A stretch of DNA of 64,000 nt from Actinomycetota bacterium (lineage in GTDB: Bacteria; Actinomycetota; Acidimicrobiia; Acidimicrobiales; RAAP-2). Both the position numbers and the translations under genes were made by a program. The stretch spans positions 1-64,000 of the forward strand of contig JARCRU010000029.1 in NCBI GenBank assembly GCA_029850535.1, in the 5' to 3' direction. The notes beneath the pieces are model-generated. The model saw only the letters and a list, made by a program, of their open reading frames with translations. It had not been told where the DNA came from and ran no database searches. Positions 18,033 to 27,926 of this stretch are shown one piece after another; position 1 is the stretch's first letter; each line of letters starts with the position of its first letter.

Positions 18033-18078
18033 AGGCTAACAGCGCCTCAGCGGTGCCTGGGTGGGAGCCAATTAGGCT
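18033..18078. promoter_or_regulatory. Divergent -10 boxes between PAC2 gene and folP-like gene
   Basis: On the minus strand TAGCCT (plus-strand 18033-18038) and on the plus strand TAGGCT (18073-18078) match the TANNNT -10 class and face outwards. Similar TAGCCT boxes precede rpsT and glyQS in this window. No -35 box is convincing, which is common for actinobacterial promoters. Confidence 0.4.
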
Positions 18079-18123
18079 GTGGGCCGTGCACTGGCGTTCC
18101 ACCCTCCGGCGACGAGGTGAACG

Positions 18124-18978
18124 GTGAATCGCTTCTTCCCCGCCGCGCCGATCACGTTGCACCTGGGCTCGACGCCCTACGACGTCACGCATCGCGCCCT
18201 GGTGATGGGCATCTTGAATCGCACGCACGACTCGTTCTTCGCGCCCGCGGCCACCTTCGACCTCGACAATTTTTTGGCGCGCGCCCAGCAGCTCGTGGAC
18301 GAGGGTGCGGACCTGCTCGACGTCGGGGGAGTCAAGGCCGGTCCCGGCGAGGAGGTCACCGAGTCCGAGGAACTCGATCGCGTGGTCCCGGCGATCGAGC
18401 TCCTGCGCGAGCGCTTCGACGTGCCCGTCAGCGTCGATACCTGGCGCGCGAGCGTGGCCGAGGCTAGTTTCGCCGTGGGCGCGTGCGTGGGCAACGACAT
18501 CAGCGGCTTCGCCGACCCTCGCTACCTCGAGGTCGCCGCGCGCGCCGGCGCCAGCGTCGTGGCCACCCACATCCGCCTGGCCCCGCGCGTCGCCGACCCC
18601 GATCCGCACTACGACAACGTCACCGAGCGCGTGGTCGAGTTCCTCACCCTTCGCCGCCAGCGCGCCCTGACCGCGGGGATCTCTCCCGAGCGTGTCATCC
18701 TCGACGCCGGACTGGACCTGGGCAAGAGCGCCGCGCAGTCCCTGCAACTGTTGCGCGACAGCGCCCGCATCGCCGAACTCGGACCGCTACTACTGTCGGC
18801 GTCGAACAAGACGTTCCTCGGGGTCATGTTCGACCTCGACGTGTTGAATCGACGCGAGCCGTCCCTGGTCGCCGCGGCCCTGGGTATCGCCGGGGGCTGT
18901 CGCGTCCTGCGCGTGCACGACGTGCGCGGCACCGTCAGAGTGCGCGACGCCCTCTCGAGGGTCATGGAGGTCGCGTGA
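18124..18978 (+). CDS. folP: Dihydropteroate synthase homologue, FolP2 type
   Basis: 284 residues of the DHPS TIM barrel: MGILNRTHDSFF at 28-39, DVGGVKAGPG at 66-75, SVDTWR at 103-108, ND at 124-125, LDAGLDLGKS at 193-202, SNK at 227-229. Canonical DHPS has DSFSDGG and DVGGESTRPG. The DVGGVKAGPG and VDTWRA versions match mycobacterial FolP2, which has been reported to lack DHPS activity, rather than FolP1. The role may therefore not be folate synthesis. The start is GTG 18124 with GAGGTG just upstream. The stop overlaps the holA start by 4 nt (GTGA). No other folate gene is in the window. Confidence 0.82.
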   Translation: MNRFFPAAPITLHLGSTPYDVTHRALVMGILNRTHDSFFAPAATFDLDNFLARAQQLVDEGADLLDVGGVKAGPGEEVTESEELDRVVPAIELLRERFDVPVSVDTWRASVAEASFAVGACVGNDISGFADPRYLEVAARAGASVVATHIRLAPRVADPDPHYDNVTERVVEFLTLRRQRALTAGISPERVILDAGLDLGKSAAQSLQLLRDSARIAELGPLLLSASNKTFLGVMFDLDVLNRREPSLVAAALGIAGGCRVLRVHDVRGTVRVRDALSRVMEVA

Positions 18979-19991
18979 GCTTCGCCGCGACGACCGTCGT
19001 CGTGGGTAGCGACGCGACCATGGTCTACGACGCGTTGCACAACGTGGTGGCCGCCGCCCTCGGGGGGCTCGACCCCTCCTTCGCCCTGCAGGACTTCACC
19101 GTCAAGGACGTCACCCACGCGGGCGAGTCGGTGCTCTCAGCGGTGATGGAGGCGCTCAACACGCCGCCATTCCTGGTGGCGCGCCGCGTGGTGGTGGTGC
19201 GTGACGCGCAGGGCCTGGTGAGTGACGAGGTGACGACGCTGCTGCAGTGGATGCAGCGTCCCGCCCCCGACGTCGCGTTGGTGCTGGCGGTGGTGGGGAG
19301 CAAGGCGAACAAACTGGTCAAGGCGGCCGACGAGGTCGTCGAGGTCAACGTCGGCACGAGGCCGAGGGACCGCGTGGCGTTCGTCAACGACAAGATGACT
19401 GAGTACCGGGTCCAACTCGACGCCGGATCCGCCGCCAAGGTCGCCGAGCGTGTCGGCGACGACGTGGCGCGCGTGGACTCGCTCGCGCGACTGCTCGCCT
19501 CGATCTACGGTTCGGCGCCGCTCAACCTCGCGCACATCGAGCCCTACCTCGGCGACGCGGGCGCCGTGCCCGAATGGGACCTCACGGACGCGATCGAGGG
19601 CGCGAACGCCACCACCGCCATCACGGTGGCGCGGCGCATGCTCGACTCCAAGGCGCGCGCGGGGGTGCAGATCATCTACCTGCTCCAGCGCTACTACCTG
19701 CGTATGGCCCGGCTCGAGGGGTCCGAGGTGGGCAGCGCGGAGGAGGCGGCGCAGTTGCTGGCCATGAACCCCTTCGGGGCCAAGAAGCTCCTGGCGATGG
19801 CGAACCGCCTGGGGGCCGAGCGCATCGCCGACGCGATCCACCTCATCGCCCAGGCCGACGTGGACTTGAAGGGCGGCGTGAGCTACGGCGGCAAGAACCT
19901 CAACACCGACCAGGACCCCACGGAGTTGACGGTGATCGAGGTCCTGGTCGCGCGGCTCGCGCGTCTGAGCGCGGGGACCCGACGGTCCTAG
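18975..19991 (+). CDS. holA: DNA polymerase III subunit delta
   Basis: A 338-residue clamp-loader subunit that opens the beta clamp for loading on primed DNA. Family features: an N-terminal P-loop-less AAA-like domain (VVVGSDATMVYDAL, then PFLVARRVVVVRDAQGL and LVLAVVG), the middle three-helix part (AIEGANATTAITVARRMLDSKAR, then LLQRYYLRMARLEG) and the C-terminal collar with DVDLKGGVSYGG. I chose GTG 18975, which overlaps the folP-like stop by 4 nt; the frame runs further upstream but inside that gene. In many actinobacteria holA lies close to rpsT and lepA, as here. Length is typical. Confidence 0.93.
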   Translation: MSFAATTVVVGSDATMVYDALHNVVAAALGGLDPSFALQDFTVKDVTHAGESVLSAVMEALNTPPFLVARRVVVVRDAQGLVSDEVTTLLQWMQRPAPDVALVLAVVGSKANKLVKAADEVVEVNVGTRPRDRVAFVNDKMTEYRVQLDAGSAAKVAERVGDDVARVDSLARLLASIYGSAPLNLAHIEPYLGDAGAVPEWDLTDAIEGANATTAITVARRMLDSKARAGVQIIYLLQRYYLRMARLEGSEVGSAEEAAQLLAMNPFGAKKLLAMANRLGAERIADAIHLIAQADVDLKGGVSYGGKNLNTDQDPTELTVIEVLVARLARLSAGTRRS

Positions 19992-20160
19992 GGGTCTCAC
20001 GCGCCACGGGGCGACGCGAGGCTGGAGAGAAGGGGGTCACCGGACGTTGCCCCCTCGAGGGACGCCGTCGCGACGAGGGCACCCGGCAGATTCGAGCCGA
20101 CGCGCACGGGGGTGACGTTGGGCCCTGGCGTCGTCGCGTGCGCGGTGCCAGGATCGGACC

Positions 20161-21366
20161 GTGAAGAGCACGATGCTCCAGCGCCAGTACGTCAGCGAAT
20201 GTAGCGTCGCGACGACACCGGGGCACCGGGTGCCGCGGGTGCCGCGGGCGCGCACCGTCGCGATGGTGGGGACCTATCCGCCGACCGCCTGCGGTCTGGC
20301 GACCTTCACCCAGAACCTCTCGTACGCCATCGCCGCCGGCGCATCCTGGCGCGTCATCGTCGTCAGGGTGCTCGACACCCCCGAAGTGCCGACCCAGCCC
20401 GAGGTGGTGGCGCACTGGGTGGGGGGAGATCGCCCGTCGATGCGCGCGGCGATCGAGGCCACCACCGGAAGCGACGTGGTGGTGCTCCAGCACGAGTACG
20501 GGCTCTTCGCGGGCCGCGACGGCGACGAGGTGCTCGAGTTCGTCGACGCCCTCTCGAGCGCGCTGGTCGTGGTGTTGCACTCGGTGCTCGCGCGACCCAG
20601 CGCGCACCAACGCGAGATTCTCGAACGACTCGTGCGCGCGTCGTCACTGATCGTCGTGCAGAGTCACCACGCGCGGCGCCGACTCTGCGACCTGTACGCC
20701 GTGGCGCCCTCGCGGGTCGTGGTGCTGGCGCACGGGGCGACGGCGAACTTCACCGGGGAGGTTCCTCTGGTCGCGCACCCGCGGATCTTGACGTGGGGAC
20801 TCTTGGGACCGGGCAAGGGGATCGAGCACGCGATCGCGGCGCTGGCGCGACTCGCTCACCGGGCCCCCGCGGCGACCTACGTCGTGGCCGGGGCGACGCA
20901 CCCCAAGGTGCTAGCCGCCGAGGGCGAGCGCTACCGTCACGCCCTGGAGAACGAGTGTGACCAACTCGGCGTGCGCGAGAGAGTGATCTTCGACGACGGC
21001 TATCGCGACTGGGAGTCCCTGCGCGCCCTGGTGCGCAGTGCGGACGTGGTGTTGTTGCCCTACGACTCTCGCGACCAGGAGAGTTCCGGGGTCCTCGTCG
21101 AGGCCCTCGCGTCGGGGCGACCGGTGGTGGCGACGAGGTTCCCCCACGCGGTGGAGCTGTTGGGTTCGGGCGCGGGACTCTTGGTCGACCAGGGCGACGT
21201 CGCGGCGATGAGCGCCGCGCTGGAGCGCGTCCTCTACGAGCCGGGCGTCGCCGCGTCGATGCGCGAGAGCGCATGTCGCGAGGGGACGGCGTTGCTGTGG
21301 CCCACCATCGGGGCGGCCTACCGCGAGGTGCTCGCGCGCGTCGTCGCCGATCGTCTCGAGGCGTGA
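20161..21366 (+). CDS. Glycosyltransferase family 4 (GT-B)
   Basis: 401 residues. The N-terminal Rossmann domain starts at about residue 32 with TVAMVGTYPPTACGLATFTQNL and contains VVVLQHEYGLFAG. The C-terminal donor-binding domain has ILTWGLLGPGKG, the retaining-type signature DQESSGVLVEALASG, and LVDQGDVAAMSAALERVL. It resembles sugar-nucleotide-dependent mannosyl- or glucosyltransferases acting in the cytosol; donor and acceptor are unknown. The first 30 residues are not conserved, so the GTG start is uncertain. The next gene overlaps by 4 nt, and two GH130 genes follow, suggesting one saccharide pathway. Confidence 0.85.
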   Translation: MKSTMLQRQYVSECSVATTPGHRVPRVPRARTVAMVGTYPPTACGLATFTQNLSYAIAAGASWRVIVVRVLDTPEVPTQPEVVAHWVGGDRPSMRAAIEATTGSDVVVLQHEYGLFAGRDGDEVLEFVDALSSALVVVLHSVLARPSAHQREILERLVRASSLIVVQSHHARRRLCDLYAVAPSRVVVLAHGATANFTGEVPLVAHPRILTWGLLGPGKGIEHAIAALARLAHRAPAATYVVAGATHPKVLAAEGERYRHALENECDQLGVRERVIFDDGYRDWESLRALVRSADVVLLPYDSRDQESSGVLVEALASGRPVVATRFPHAVELLGSGAGLLVDQGDVAAMSAALERVLYEPGVAASMRESACREGTALLWPTIGAAYREVLARVVADRLEA

Positions 21367-22388
21367 ACGCTCCCGCTCCGAGCCTGCGCTACGTCGCGAC
21401 GCTCACCGACGAGCACGGCATCTTCGAGCACGCCCTCGAGTGCGAGCCGCGCCGCCAGGGCGGCTACTGCACCGATGACGCCGGACGCCTCCTGGCCCTG
21501 GCGTCGCGCATGGGCGAGGACCCCGACGCCGCCCGACTGGCCCGGGTCAGCCTGAGTTTCCTCGAGCGCGCGCACGTCGCGCGGGGTCATTTCCGACTGC
21601 GCCTGCTCGGTGAGGGCCGCTGGAGTGAGGACGCGCCGAGCGACGACGCCGCCGGGCGCGCGCTGCTGGGACTGGGCACCGCCGCCGCCCTGGCCCCCTG
21701 GCCCGCGGTGCGCACTGGCGCGCGAACTCTCTTCGAGGAAGCGGCCTCGACGCGCTCGGCGCATCCGCGCGCCCTGGCCTACGCCGCCCTCGGGGCGCGG
21801 GTGGTGCTCGAGGCCGACCCGCGCAGCGACGCGGCCCGGACCCTGGTGTCGCGCGCGCGTGGACTTCTCGACAACGGTCCCGCCACGGGGACGTGGCCCT
21901 GGCCCGAACCGCGACTGACCTACGCCAACGCGCTGTTGCCCGAGGCGGCGCTGGCGGCGGCGCGCCTGGCCGGCGACGCCGACGGCGAGGCCCGCGCGCT
22001 CGACGTGCTGTGGTGGCTGGTGCAGCGCCAAACGCGCGAGAACCACTTCAGCTTCGTGTCGGTGCGCGGCAGCGCCGGCGAGAGCGCTCGCGCGCAGTTC
22101 GACCAGCAGCCCATCGAGGCGTGCGCCATGGCGAGCGCCTGCGCGCGGGCGTACTGGTCCACGCGTGAGGACAGGTGGGCTCAGGCGGTGCAGCGTGCGG
22201 CGGCGTGGTTCCTCGGGGAGAACGACGCCTCGGTGGCGATGTTCGACGCCGAGAGCGGTGGCGGTTACGACGGTCTGCAGCGACACGGGGTCAACCGCAA
22301 CGAGGGCGCCGAGTCGTCGATGGCGTTCGTCGAGACGATGCTCACCTGGCGCGACGTGCGACGTGACTGGGGTGAGGACTCGGCCTAA
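21363..22388 (+). CDS. Alpha/alpha-toroid (six-hairpin glycosidase-like) protein
   Basis: 341 residues, no signal peptide. Repeating helical hairpins are visible, each with a small-residue, Ala/Leu-rich pattern: GGYCTDDAGRLLALASR, SDDAAGRALLGLG, TYANALLPEAALAAARLAGD, QPIEACAMASACARAYW, SSMAFVETMLTW. This fits an (alpha/alpha)6 toroid as in many glycosidases and epimerases. Similar proteins are found beside or fused to GT4 enzymes in clusters with GH130 phosphorylases; activity is not known. The start GTG 21363 overlaps the glycosyltransferase stop (GTGA). The 3' end is convergent with the GH130 gene at a 20-nt gap. Confidence 0.65.
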   Translation: MNAPAPSLRYVATLTDEHGIFEHALECEPRRQGGYCTDDAGRLLALASRMGEDPDAARLARVSLSFLERAHVARGHFRLRLLGEGRWSEDAPSDDAAGRALLGLGTAAALAPWPAVRTGARTLFEEAASTRSAHPRALAYAALGARVVLEADPRSDAARTLVSRARGLLDNGPATGTWPWPEPRLTYANALLPEAALAAARLAGDADGEARALDVLWWLVQRQTRENHFSFVSVRGSAGESARAQFDQQPIEACAMASACARAYWSTREDRWAQAVQRAAAWFLGENDASVAMFDAESGGGYDGLQRHGVNRNEGAESSMAFVETMLTWRDVRRDWGEDSA

Positions 22389-22408
22389 CCCGCGCGGGTT
22401 ACGCCGAA

Positions 22409-23401
22409 CTACGCGGCGCGCGCGAGCGCGCTCACGAGTTGACTGACCTGCGCCGTGGCCACGCCGATGCACCGGTCGGCGGCCCCGTAGGTGAGGTAGA
22501 TGAGGTCGTTCTCGCGGTGCGCGCCCTGGACGAACACGACGTTGTCGACGTCGCCCTCGCGCTCCCAGTGCAACTCGGGTTCGAGGAGGGGTTGGTCGAG
22601 TCGACTGACCAGGCGACCGGTCTCGCGGTCCAACAGCGCGAGATTGGCGGTGTAGGCCCCGTCGGCACGTCGTTCGTGGAAGAAGAGCAACAGACCCTCC
22701 TCGGTGGGCACCGGGGGTGCCCCCGCGCCGATGCCCAAGGCGCCCGGCGTGGGACGCATGAGCGTGTGCGACTCCAGGTCCGACATGTAGGGATCCCAGT
22801 ACTCGGGCCCGGCGTGCCAGAGGTGATCGAGGTCGTCGAAGACGGCCAATTGCATGTCGGGGTGGATCCGGTGGATCATGGCCACTCGCTGGTCCGCGAG
22901 CGAGAAGACGATGGCGTCCTTGTTGGCGATGTCCGAGGGACCCAGCAGTCGCCCCGAGTCCGCGTCGAGGTGGAAGCGGTTCGTGTCCCAGGTGAGACGG
23001 TGCGCGCCGATGCGCCAGGGGCGACCACTCTCGTGGGGCCACAGCGAGGTGTAGGTCATGACGATGTGCTCTTGGTCGCTGTGGCGCACGCGCTGCACGC
23101 GCGGATCCTCGTAGCAGGGCACCTCGGCGTCGTCGGCGCGCGCCAGCACGTAGGCGAATTCGTAGTGGCGCCCGTCGTTCGAGGTCAGCACCAAGATGTC
23201 CGAGATGTAGTCGAGGAAACGCGGTCCCGCCCCGTCGTTGCGACGGTACCCCTCACGCACACCGCGCGCGAAGAGGTGGTACTGGCCCTCGTGATACAGC
23301 AGACCGGCGTTGAAGATCGCGCCGTAGCCCGGGACGGACCCGGCCTCGACCACGGGACGATCGTGCAACCGGCGCACCTGGGGCAGTTCTGTGTACGACA
23401 C
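22409..23401 (-). CDS. GH130 family glycoside phosphorylase-like protein (A)
   Basis: 330 residues, a five-bladed beta-propeller of the GH130 (old DUF377) family, which phosphorolyses beta-mannosides. Landmarks: FNAGLLYHEGQYHLFAR at the start, EDPR at 98-101 (its Asp is probably the general acid, by family analogy), NKDAIVF, MIHRIHPD, and the phosphate-site-type GAGAPPVPTEEGLLLFFHE, ending with YLTYGAADRCIGVA. No signal peptide, so it is cytosolic. The start is GTG 23401. It is divergent from a second GH130 gene, with 120 nt of shared regulatory DNA. Whether it is a phosphorylase or a hydrolase cannot be decided from sequence alone. Confidence 0.85.
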   Translation of the reverse strand: MSYTELPQVRRLHDRPVVEAGSVPGYGAIFNAGLLYHEGQYHLFARGVREGYRRNDGAGPRFLDYISDILVLTSNDGRHYEFAYVLARADDAEVPCYEDPRVQRVRHSDQEHIVMTYTSLWPHESGRPWRIGAHRLTWDTNRFHLDADSGRLLGPSDIANKDAIVFSLADQRVAMIHRIHPDMQLAVFDDLDHLWHAGPEYWDPYMSDLESHTLMRPTPGALGIGAGAPPVPTEEGLLLFFHERRADGAYTANLALLDRETGRLVSRLDQPLLEPELHWEREGDVDNVVFVQGAHRENDLIYLTYGAADRCIGVATAQVSQLVSALARAA

Positions 23402-23459
23402 CTTGACTCTCTATTCTCTTCATCCCTGCCCCGCGTGAGACGAAGTAGTGACCAAATCC

Positions 23460-23502
23460 CATGTTGACATGTACGAGGATGGGAATGGTGAATACGTCAC
23501 CA
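23460..23502. promoter_or_regulatory. Promoter and palindromic operator candidate between GH130 genes
   Basis: On the plus strand TTGACA (23464-23469) is a perfect -35 box, itself inside a short palindrome CATGT-TG-ACATG (23460-23471). About 18 nt later GTGAAT (23488-23493) can act as -10. The -10 is covered by a perfect inverted repeat TGGTGA-ATACG-TCACCA (23486-23502), placed to block the promoter of GH130 gene B. The divergent gene A shares the region. Confidence 0.55.
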
Positions 23503-23521
23503 TTTTGTAAGGGAGGTGTCC

Positions 23522-24478
23522 GTGAGCTCACCGACTGACGCACGCGAACTGTTCCAGCGCTTCGAGGGCAACCCGATCATCACCGCGAGCGACTTCCCCA
23601 ATATGGTCAACGCGGTGTTCAATCCCGGCGCCACCGTCTTCGAGGGTCGCACCCTGCTGCTGGTGCGAGTGGAGCACCGCACCGGTCTCTCCTCCCTGGC
23701 GGTGGCGCTCAGTGACGACGGACTCACCGGGTGGCGCATCGACCCCGAGCGCGGGCTCGAACCCGATCCCTCGCTCGTCGAGGAGTGCTGGGGCATCGAG
23801 GATCCGCGCATCACCCGTATCGACGACCTGTACTACGTCGTGTACGTCGGCTACTCGGCCTACGGACCGATGGTGAACCTGGCCACGACCCGCGACTTCA
23901 TCACCTGGGAGCGCTGCGGGGTGCTGCAGCCGCCCGAGGACAAGGACGCCGCTCTGTTCCCGGTCACCTTCGAGGGACGCTGGGCGCTCATGCACCGCCC
24001 GGTCACCTCGGCGCCGGGGCTGGGGGCCCACGTGTGGCTCTCCTACAGTCCCGACCTGCACTACTGGGGTGACTCGCGGGTGCTGTTGGCCGCGCGCCGC
24101 GGTGGATGGTGGGACGCCAACAAGGTGGGGCTCGGACCGCCGCCGCTACTGACCGACCAGGGCTGGCTGGTGTGTTACCACGGCGTGCGCGTGACCGCGT
24201 CGGGTTCGATCTATCGACTGGGACTCGCGCTGCTCGACCGCGACGACCCCTCGAAGGTCATCTCTCGCGGCAACGAGTGGATCTTCGGTCCCCAGGCGCC
24301 CTACGAGCAGTCCGGGGACGTGCCCGACGTGGTCTTTCCCTGCGGGTGGATCCTGCGCGAGGACGGCGACACCCTGCACCTGTACTACGGCGCGGCCGAC
24401 AGCGTGGTGTGCGCGGCGACGGCCAGTCTCGCGCAATTGATGAGTCACCTCGGGGTGCACCCCTTCACCCGGAACTGA
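23522..24478 (+). CDS. GH130 family glycoside phosphorylase-like protein (B)
   Basis: 318 residues, second GH130 beta-propeller, clearly homologous to protein A but divergent. Landmarks: FEGNPIITASDFPNMVNAVFNPGATVF, GIEDPRITRI (EDPR at 93-96), DKDAALFPVTFEGRWALMHRP, KVGLGPPPLLTDQGWLVCYHGV, and the closing DTLHLYYGAADSVVCAATA. The start is GTG 23522, with GGGAGG 5 nt upstream; an in-frame GTG at 23516 lies within that ribosome site and is rejected. No signal peptide. Sharing a control region with gene A and flanking a GT4/toroid pair suggests turnover of one mannoside-type saccharide. Confidence 0.86.
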   Translation: MSSPTDARELFQRFEGNPIITASDFPNMVNAVFNPGATVFEGRTLLLVRVEHRTGLSSLAVALSDDGLTGWRIDPERGLEPDPSLVEECWGIEDPRITRIDDLYYVVYVGYSAYGPMVNLATTRDFITWERCGVLQPPEDKDAALFPVTFEGRWALMHRPVTSAPGLGAHVWLSYSPDLHYWGDSRVLLAARRGGWWDANKVGLGPPPLLTDQGWLVCYHGVRVTASGSIYRLGLALLDRDDPSKVISRGNEWIFGPQAPYEQSGDVPDVVFPCGWILREDGDTLHLYYGAADSVVCAATASLAQLMSHLGVHPFTRN

Positions 24479-24493
24479 CGCGGCGACGGCGAC

Positions 24494-24518
24494 AAAAAAA
24501 GCCGCCCCGAAGGGCGGC
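24494..24518 (-). terminator. Intrinsic terminator of rpsT
   Basis: On the minus strand GCCGCCC, a TTCG tetraloop and GGGCGGC form a perfect 7-bp stem, followed by seven T residues. It starts 25 nt after the rpsT stop codon. This is the clearest intrinsic terminator in the window. Confidence 0.92.
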
Positions 24519-24542
24519 CTCTCTCATCGCGACGGTGTCGCG

Positions 24543-24812
24543 CTAGGCGTCGGCACCCTCACGGAGCTTGGCGATGCGCTTCATCAAGCCGCTCTTCTTG
24601 TTGGCGGCGGAGTTCTTGTGGATGATGCCCTTGGCGGCGGCCATGTCGATGCGCTTGACGGCCAGTCGCAGGGCGGTCTCCTCGTTCTCGGTGCCCACCG
24701 CGCTCACCGCGGTCTTGGCGCGGGTGCGAATCTCGGACTTCACGGCGCGGTTGCGCTCACGCGCGATCTCGTTGGTCTTGTTCCGCTTGATCTGGCTCTT
24801 GATATTCGCCAC
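24543..24812 (-). CDS. rpsT: 30S ribosomal protein S20
   Basis: 89 residues, binds 16S rRNA in the small subunit. The sequence [29 protein letters not shown] at the N-terminus and [23 protein letters not shown] near the end are typical S20. The frame is open to 24914, but the family begins at the GTG 24812 (VANIKSQ); AGG sits about 7 nt upstream. A TAGCCT -10-like box lies further up. Monocistronic, with its own terminator, and divergent from lepA, a common neighbour. Confidence 0.97.
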   Translation of the reverse strand: MANIKSQIKRNKTNEIARERNRAVKSEIRTRAKTAVSAVGTENEETALRLAVKRIDMAAAKGIIHKNSAANKKSGLMKRIAKLREGADA

Positions 24813-24931
24813 AAAAAACCTCGTTCTCAGTTCGCCGAAACTCTCCGGCGGGCTCAACAAGGCTAGCAGACGGCGCGGGCGCCCCCGCTCTCGCGGCGCC
24901 GGGCGCCTCGCCAACTAGCCTTGACAGCACC

Positions 24932-26737
<1,806 letters not shown>

Positions 26738-26744
26738 CTCGGCG

Positions 26745-27926
26745 TCACTCGCGCGCGAAGGCGATGCAGGCGTCGCCGGGCACGTGCAGGGTGATGTTCT
26801 CGTGGCGGTTCCAGCGCTCCTCGCTGAAGACCCCCAGCAGTCGTTCACCGCCGTCGAGTTCGATGACGTGCTCGTAGCCGCGTCCGCGGAAGGCGGCGTC
26901 GACCACGCGGCCCGCCAGGCACGAGTGCTCGGCGCGCGCCTCGGCGTCGGCGGCGCTGATGCGCAGTGGCGCGGCGCGCACGAAGACGCGCACCCGCGGG
27001 TCCGACTGAGAGGTCGCGCCGGAGAGCCGCGCGTGCACCAGCCCGTCGGCGCAGCGCACGAGAACGCGCCCGTCGCTCTCACGGCGCACGACGTCTCCGT
27101 CGAGTTCACCGGCCACGCCGGTGAAGCGGGCGACGAAGGGGGTGGCGGGGTTGCGGTAGATCTCCTCGGGGCTCGCCACCTGGACGAGCTCTCCTTCGTT
27201 CAACACGCCGATCACGTCGGCCAGGGCGAAGGCCTCGACCTGGTCGTGGGTGATGTAGAGCACACTCGAGCCCGCCTCGCGCGTGAGGTCGGCAATCTCG
27301 ATGCGTAGTCGTTCGCGCAGGTGCGCGTCCAGGCTCGACAGGGGTTCGTCGAAGAGGATCATCGCGGGCGCACCGACCAGGGCGCGCGCCAGGGAGACCC
27401 GCTGTTGTTGGCCCCCCGACAAGGTGGAGGGGTAGCGCGTGGCGAAATCGGCCAGTCCCACGCGTTCGAGGATCTCGCCCACGGCGCGCCGGCGCTCGTC
27501 CTTGGCGACGCCGGGTTTGTGCAGGGAGAAGGCCACGTTGTCAAAGATGCTCATGTGCGGCCAGAGAGCGAAGTCCTGAAAGACCATGGACACGTTGCGC
27601 CGTTCGGGGGCGACGTGGACCTTGGCCGAGTTCATCGTCTGTTCGCCGAAGCGGATGTGTCCGTCGTCGATCTTCTCGAGTCCCCCCACGCAGCGCAGCA
27701 GCGTCGACTTGCCGCTGCCCGAGGGTCCGAGCAGGACCGTGAATTGGCCGGGCTCGATGTTGAGGTGGATGCCGTCGAGCACCCGGTGCTCGCCGTAGGC
27801 CTTCTCGACGTCGTCGACCACGATGCGCGAGGGGTGAGCGATCGCAGTAGAGGTGGCGCGTACCACGGGCGCCACGTCGCGCGCCACGTCCACGCGCGCG
27901 GTCGTCGAATCGGAAAGTGTGCTCAT
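26745..27926 (-). CDS. Iron(III)-type ABC transporter, ATP-binding protein
   Basis: 393 residues. Walker A GPSGSGKST at 67-75, Q-loop VFQDFALWP, signature LSGGQQQR, Walker B MILFDEPLSSLD and H-loop THDQVEA are all present. A C-terminal TOBE-like regulatory part follows from about 270. It energises the import of a periplasmic ligand, most like FbpC/PotA-class importers. I chose ATG 27926: GGGGAGG lies 5 nt upstream and it overlaps the permease stop by 4 nt. The much longer open frame upstream is antisense to nothing real and only shadows the permease gene. Confidence 0.9.
   Translation of the reverse strand: MSTLSDSTTARVDVARDVAPVVRATSTAIAHPSRIVVDDVEKAYGEHRVLDGIHLNIEPGQFTVLLGPSGSGKSTLLRCVGGLEKIDDGHIRFGEQTMNSAKVHVAPERRNVSMVFQDFALWPHMSIFDNVAFSLHKPGVAKDERRRAVGEILERVGLADFATRYPSTLSGGQQQRVSLARALVGAPAMILFDEPLSSLDAHLRERLRIEIADLTREAGSSVLYITHDQVEAFALADVIGVLNEGELVQVASPEEIYRNPATPFVARFTGVAGELDGDVVRRESDGRVLVRCADGLVHARLSGATSQSDPRVRVFVRAAPLRISAADAEARAEHSCLAGRVVDAAFRGRGYEHVIELDGGERLLGVFSEERWNRHENITLHVPGDACIAFARE

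Noticed and set aside
21318..23042. 574-codon minus frame across the toroid and GH130 A genes
   Set aside because: It crosses two real genes, is Arg/His-rich and shows no domain; a compositional artefact.
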